NCBI RefSeq assembly: GCF_002188465.1
Contig: NZ_NINW01000028.1
Location: forward strand, 62,001 to 126,000
Origin: Pigmentiphaga sp. NML080357
Lineage (GTDB): Bacteria; Pseudomonadota; Gammaproteobacteria; Burkholderiales; Burkholderiaceae_B
DNA: 64,000 nt
Direction: 5' to 3'
Part shown: positions 59,908 through 64,000 of the stretch, one piece after another
Position numbering within the stretch: the stretch's first letter is position 1
Layout: each line of letters opens with the position of its first letter
Position numbers and translations under genes: made by a program
Notes under the pieces: generated by a model
The model's input: the letters and a program-made list of their open reading frames with translations, nothing else
Told to the model about the DNA's origin: nothing
The model's database searches: none

Positions 59908-60651
59908 CTACCTGGGCATGTCACCGGCAACGCCGGCGGGCATGTCTGGGGAATGGGTGGGTTCGGCTGCGGTCGTGCTGCCGGCGGCAAGCAGGTCGAT
60001 GGCCGACAGCAAGGCATCGCCTTCGACGGGGCCGTGCAGCAGGAGGGTCTTGCCGGACTCGCGGTCGCGCAGTTGCAGAGCCGGCGTGGCCGCGATGCCC
60101 TGCTGTGCTGCTTCCGCCGCCTGGGCACGGATGACCGCATCGGGGCGATCGCTGTCGAGACAACCCTGCATGGCTGGCGTGAGGTCGGAATAGCGCAGGC
60201 CCTCCGGCAGGCCCTGGCCGTCGCCACGGGTGTGCGCGTAGAGCCACGCCACGGCTTGCCAGAACGTGGCATGTCCGCCGGTCTCGCCCGCGCACTCGGC
60301 CAGGCGCGCCCCGGCAGTCGCGGCCGGCTCGTGCATGGACAGCGGCAGGTGGTGCCACTGCCAGTTCACCTCGGGATGGGCGTCGATCCAGCGCTTGAGC
60401 GCGGGGAAGTAGGCCCGGCAGTACGGACACTCCAGGTCGGCGTACCCGACCACCGTGAAGCGCGCATCGGCACGGCCATACAGCCAGGGCGGGCCGGCCG
60501 GTTTCGGCGCTTCGGACCCGGCGGCGACCAGGGACATGGACTCGGTTGCCGGATGCGGCGCGCGCAGCAGCACCCACGAGGCCACCGCAATCGTCACCAC
60601 GATCAGCAGACCAATCCGGGGATGACGGCGGGCGAAGGAAAGCATGCGCAT
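59908..60651 (-). CDS. DsbA/DsbG-like thioredoxin-fold protein of the ICE
   Basis: A 247-residue membrane-anchored thiol:disulfide protein. The start at 60651 (MRMLSFARRHPRIG) follows GGGAG. One N-terminal helix (residues about 14-32) anchors it. The redox motif is CPYC in GYADLECPYCRAYFPALKRW near residue 80, the DsbA-type motif flanked by a helical insertion, and a cis-Pro is in GIAATPALQL. It probably forms disulfides in the Cys-rich transfer proteins encoded nearby. It lies 13 bp after the VirB4-like gene. Confidence 0.85.
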   Translation of the reverse strand: MRMLSFARRHPRIGLLIVVTIAVASWVLLRAPHPATESMSLVAAGSEAPKPAGPPWLYGRADARFTVVGYADLECPYCRAYFPALKRWIDAHPEVNWQWHHLPLSMHEPAATAGARLAECAGETGGHATFWQAVAWLYAHTRGDGQGLPEGLRYSDLTPAMQGCLDSDRPDAVIRAQAAEAAQQGIAATPALQLRDRESGKTLLLHGPVEGDALLSAIDLLAAGSTTAAEPTHSPDMPAGVAGDMPR

Positions 60652-60664
60652 CGTGTCGCTCCCG

Positions 60665-63553
60665 TCAGGCCAACGTGTCCAGCGCCAGCGGTTCGATGCC
60701 CCGCGCGCGGTCGATCTTCTCGGCCACGCGGAAGGCGGCATCCAGCTCGCTGATGCCGTGCTGCTGCATCAACTGGAAGCGTTCGGCCTTCTCCTCGGGT
60801 TCGGTCATCGCCATCGCCAGGTAGAGGCTGGGCGGCACGGCGCGAAACAGCACTTCCATCGACTTGGACAGGATGACGCCCTCGCTGAACTTGCCGGCCT
60901 CCTTGCGGGCCGAGAGCATCAGCGCCTTCTGCGAAGCGTTGAGTTCGCGGAAGCGCGCGATCTTCTCGACTTCATCGGGCGGCATCGACAGGCAGATCCA
61001 CCACTCGATCATGTTGAGCATGGGCTCGGCCGCTTTCGGCAGGTCGTCCAGGTTCTGCGTGGCGAGCCAGAACCAGGCGCCGAGCTTGCGCCACATCTTG
61101 GTGATCTTGACCACGTAGGGCGCGAGCAGTGGGTTCTTGGTGATGATGTGGCCTTCGTCCGTCACGTTGATGATCGGGCGGCCCAGGAACTGGTCGCGCT
61201 CGGCGATGTTGTTGACGGTGTTGATGAGCGAGATGTAGGCAATCGAGAGTTGGGCGTTGTAGCCCTCGCGCGCGAAGGTGGCCAGGTCCACGATGGTGAT
61301 GTCCGCCTCGGGCCACGGTGTGCCGGACCGGTCGAACATCTCGCCGTCCACACCCTGGCAGAACATGTCCATGGCGTCGGCCATCTCCAGCAGCCGTGCG
61401 CGCCGCATCTCCGGCAGCGTGGCGTCGCGGGCGCGCTCGCGCAGCGCCTCGCGCACATCGCGGGTCAGTACCGTGCGCTTCTCCGCTACGCAGTGCTGTG
61501 CCGCATCGAGAATGCACTGGCGGATCAGGCTGCGGTCGGCGCGCGTCATGCGCGCTTCTTCCTTGTCCTCGCCGCCGGTGATCATCAGCCGTGCAGTGAT
61601 CTCCAGCTCCCCGAGCACGTCGCGCTGCTCGTCGCCTTCCACGGCCATGCCGGCATCGGTCTGGTCTTCGTCGAGCGCATCGGCGTCCAGCGTCTGTACC
61701 TGGCTCGGCGTATCGACCAGGCGCCAGGCGTCGGCGAACGGAGCCAGACTGACGCCCGCGCCGGGCGCGAGCTTCACGCGATGCACGGTGAGGCCCAGCC
61801 GTGCCGCGAAGTCGCCGAACAGGCCGAAGCTGTTGCCAGCCTCGACGATGAACAAGCGCGGCCGATAGATCGCCGTCACCTGGTTCAGGATGTTGTTGAG
61901 CGTCGCGCTCTTGCCCGAACCCGTGGGGCCGAACAGGAATAGATGCGCGTTCATCTGCCGGTCGAGGCGGTTCAACGGATCGAAGGTGATCGGGCCGCCG
62001 CCGCGGTTGAAGAACGTGATGCCCGGATGCCCCGTGCCCTGACTGCGGCCCCAGACCGGCGCCAGGTTCGCCGCATGTTGCGCGAACATGAGCTGGGTGT
62101 ACCACTGGCGCTTGTCGGCAGCCGGATCGAACACGCACGGCAGCCAGCGCAGATAGCTGTTCAGCGGCGCCACCTCGTCTTCCTCGCGCACCGGCTGCAG
62201 GCCGGCGTTGAGCATCACGTTGACGAGCTGCAGGCCGCGCGCATCGAGCTGGGCCAGGTCGCGGCCGCGCAGGTAGAACGCCAGCGCGCCGCGGTAGAGC
62301 TTGTGCGCACTGCCGATCAGGCCGCGCGCCTGCTGCACGTCCTGCCGGGTCTGCTCCGAGGCCAGGGTCTCGCCGACGGCCTTCCTGGCGAGGTGGTTGA
62401 GGTGCGCCTCCAGCACGTCCTGGGGTGTGGCGACCAGCGTCAGGCACATCACCGTGTCCTCGGGCATCTGGTCGAACAGCGCGTTCATGGCATCGCCGCC
62501 CTTGCGCGTCTCGCCCGTCAGATGGCCCGTCACGGGTGGCGTGCGCAGGCGATCCATCACGATCACCCGATGCGGCATGCCGTCGAAGAACCACAGGCCG
62601 TTGGGCACGTCCGAACGTGGCTGGCCGAAGAACAGGCGCTGCGCGAAGTCGGTGCCGCTGGCGAGTTCGATCTCGCCCTCCTCCCGCTCTTCCGGGTAGC
62701 GGGTCAGCGCGTAGAAGCGTTCCCGATCTTCGGCAGTGGCGCCGAGCAAAGTCGGATTCGGGTTGAACCAGCGCAGCAGCCAGGCGTGGATGTCCGCCGC
62801 GCCGAGACGCCGGGCTTTCACGCCGGCATTGGCCAGCCCGCCGGCGAGACGGTCGCAGATCGTGGTCAGTGCCTGCTCGGGCGACTGGCCGCGCCGCGGG
62901 GTCGGCGCCGCGGACGTGCGGCGGTAGACCACCATGCGCACGCGCCGGACCTGACCGCGCCACGGCAGGCGCGTCACCGTGGTGTCCTCGAACAAGCCAC
63001 CCGGCTTGGCGATGGCCCGCAGATGATGGGCGAAGAAGCGCAGGTAGAAGTCGCTGAACGCGCTGCCCTGCGCACGCGGCTGCAGATAGTTCGCCAGGGA
63101 CCGCAGATAGTTGTCCCAGTCGGCCTCATCCTGGGCGTAGAGCTGCACCACCCAGGGGTTGTCGTCCAACTCGTCGAAGGAGTCCTGCAGGGCGTTCTCC
63201 AGCGCATCGCGCGCCTGCCATAGCCAGGCCATCTCGCGGCCCTCGGTGCCGACCGGCGCCAGCTCGAAGAAGGCCGCCACCGACTGGCCATCTTCCAGCA
63301 ACATGCACTTGCTGCCGGGCAGGTACTCGACCCAGGGCAGCAAGTCAGCGAACGACGGCGCAACGCCATAGAGCGCATCGTGGTCGGCCTGGGTGGCCGG
63401 CCGGCGCCGGCCCCGGCCGAACGCGCTGCCCGGCTCGGCGACACCCTGTGCCGCCAGCGCCGTTACGTGCCGTGCCCAGGCATCATCGGCCGCATCCATG
63501 GCATCAGCAGGCGATGCGTCGGGCTTGCGTGACCAAGGCAGCGACCAGGCCAT
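60665..63553 (-). CDS. Conjugative transfer ATPase, VirB4/TraC-like (TIGR03744, PFL_4706 family)
   Basis: A 962-residue ATPase that powers assembly of the conjugative type IV secretion system. The N-terminal half resembles VirB4/TraC (SFADLLPWVEYLPGSKCMLLEDGQ near 70). Walker A is FGPTGSGKSATLNN near 540. The Walker B/later motif is in RPIINVTDEGHIITKN near 800, followed by GAWFWLATQNLDDLP. Its ATG overlaps the upstream lipoprotein stop by one base (TGATG). No transmembrane segment is needed; it docks on the inner membrane. Confidence 0.92.
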   Translation of the reverse strand: MAWSLPWSRKPDASPADAMDAADDAWARHVTALAAQGVAEPGSAFGRGRRRPATQADHDALYGVAPSFADLLPWVEYLPGSKCMLLEDGQSVAAFFELAPVGTEGREMAWLWQARDALENALQDSFDELDDNPWVVQLYAQDEADWDNYLRSLANYLQPRAQGSAFSDFYLRFFAHHLRAIAKPGGLFEDTTVTRLPWRGQVRRVRMVVYRRTSAAPTPRRGQSPEQALTTICDRLAGGLANAGVKARRLGAADIHAWLLRWFNPNPTLLGATAEDRERFYALTRYPEEREEGEIELASGTDFAQRLFFGQPRSDVPNGLWFFDGMPHRVIVMDRLRTPPVTGHLTGETRKGGDAMNALFDQMPEDTVMCLTLVATPQDVLEAHLNHLARKAVGETLASEQTRQDVQQARGLIGSAHKLYRGALAFYLRGRDLAQLDARGLQLVNVMLNAGLQPVREEDEVAPLNSYLRWLPCVFDPAADKRQWYTQLMFAQHAANLAPVWGRSQGTGHPGITFFNRGGGPITFDPLNRLDRQMNAHLFLFGPTGSGKSATLNNILNQVTAIYRPRLFIVEAGNSFGLFGDFAARLGLTVHRVKLAPGAGVSLAPFADAWRLVDTPSQVQTLDADALDEDQTDAGMAVEGDEQRDVLGELEITARLMITGGEDKEEARMTRADRSLIRQCILDAAQHCVAEKRTVLTRDVREALRERARDATLPEMRRARLLEMADAMDMFCQGVDGEMFDRSGTPWPEADITIVDLATFAREGYNAQLSIAYISLINTVNNIAERDQFLGRPIINVTDEGHIITKNPLLAPYVVKITKMWRKLGAWFWLATQNLDDLPKAAEPMLNMIEWWICLSMPPDEVEKIARFRELNASQKALMLSARKEAGKFSEGVILSKSMEVLFRAVPPSLYLAMAMTEPEEKAERFQLMQQHGISELDAAFRVAEKIDRARGIEPLALDTLA

Positions 63554-63987
63554 CAGTAGTCCTCCACGCGCTCGCCCGGCATCGCGTACTGCACGCGCTG
63601 GTAGAGCGGGAACACCGTGCTGTAGCCGGGCACCGGCACCGGGTCGGTGCCCGCCAGGTGCGGGAACACGTACATCACCAGGTCGGGATTCGGCAGGCGG
63701 TGGAACTGGCGGTGAATCTCGTTCTGCGCGGTACGGGTGTAGCGCGCCTGCATGCCTGGCGCCGCCTGCACATCGGCCTCGGTCAGCGGCCGGCGCAGGC
63801 CCTGGCGCGCATCGAGCAGTTGCCGGGCGGCCTGGCCGCCGCCCGCGCTGCCGCCGGTCTCCTGATGCCAGATGTCGAGCATGGTGCTGTCGCCGTGCGG
63901 CAGCAGCTTCTCCTTGCTGGTAGCGCAGCCGCCGAGCAGGGTGGCCGCCAGCAGCACGGCGGCCGCGTCAATCCAGATCCGATGCAT
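63553..63987 (-). CDS. Conjugative transfer lipoprotein, TIGR03751-like (PFL_4705 family)
   Basis: A 144-residue lipoprotein: the signal MHRIWIDAAAVLLAATLLGGC ends with lipobox LGGC (Cys21). The family segment KLLPHGDSTMLDIWHQETGG follows, and the C-terminal half is FHRLPNPDLVMYVFPHLAGTDPVPVPGYSTVFPLYQ. It is probably the outer-membrane-associated VirB7-like part of the mating channel. The upstream gene of the operon lies beyond the window edge. Confidence 0.88.
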   Translation of the reverse strand: MHRIWIDAAAVLLAATLLGGCATSKEKLLPHGDSTMLDIWHQETGGSAGGGQAARQLLDARQGLRRPLTEADVQAAPGMQARYTRTAQNEIHRQFHRLPNPDLVMYVFPHLAGTDPVPVPGYSTVFPLYQRVQYAMPGERVEDY

Positions 63988-64000
63988 GGGCTTCTCCGGT

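Noticed and set aside
46832-64000. Search for the second att copy of the conjugative element
   Set aside because: No direct repeat of the tRNA-Gly 3' end is seen in the remaining sequence, so the element continues past the window and is not a short island.

Overview
The window is GC-rich DNA that fits a betaproteobacterium of the Alcaligenaceae (Bordetella/Achromobacter type). The reasons are four orphan periplasmic receptors of the Bug/TctC family, dense single-gene catabolic islands each with its own GntR, IclR or MarR regulator, dnaQ next to tRNA-Val, and aqpZ, ada, trmB and iscS genes of proteobacterial type. Genus is an inference, not proven by the sequence.

Layout. 1-2339: divergent GntR regulator facing a fumarylacetoacetate-hydrolase (FAH) gene and a Bug receptor. 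2503-6732: two-gene RND efflux system. 6826-7685: dnaQ and tRNA-Val(CAC). 8100-15498: a plus-strand run with a TRAP transporter (P-Q-M), a MarR regulator, a sulfatase, both subunits of a 2-aminophenol 1,6-dioxygenase-type enzyme and a 2-aminomuconate-deaminase-like RidA protein. 15516-21194: a minus-strand operon read as IclR, amidohydrolase, ABC permease, ATPase, binding protein, alpha/beta hydrolase. 21370-23764: ada, a VanZ-like gene and aqpZ. 23907-28812: divergent GntR facing a five-gene catabolic operon closed by a strong terminator. 28989-35388: two near-paralogous Bug receptors bracketing an amidase/TauD-like oxygenase/CitE-like operon, plus a MarR regulator. 35551-39937: iscS-like gene, CoA-transferase, IclR, trmB and thiS. 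40236-42842: a second SsuABC/TauABC-like ABC importer. 43181-46702: a CheB-CheR-PAS-HWE kinase hybrid and its single-domain response regulator.

46758-64000: tRNA-Gly(CCC) carries the end of an integrative conjugative element of the ICEclc/PAGI-2 class. It holds a P4-type integrase, a helix-turn-helix-less LysR remnant opposite an Xre regulator, a MobH relaxase, an AbiE toxin-antitoxin pair as cargo, DUF3742, and the PFL_47xx-type mating-pair genes as far as the VirB4-like ATPase and a lipoprotein. The element runs off the right edge, so its other att site is not visible.

How the parts fit together. Most chromosomal genes form import-and-degrade units for small aromatic or organic acids: a receptor or transporter, one to five enzymes and a local repressor. 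Several intergenic regions hold clear repeated palindromes that are good candidates for those repressors' operators. The most coherent unit is the aminophenol-type cluster at 8100-21194, which lacks only a recognisable semialdehyde dehydrogenase.
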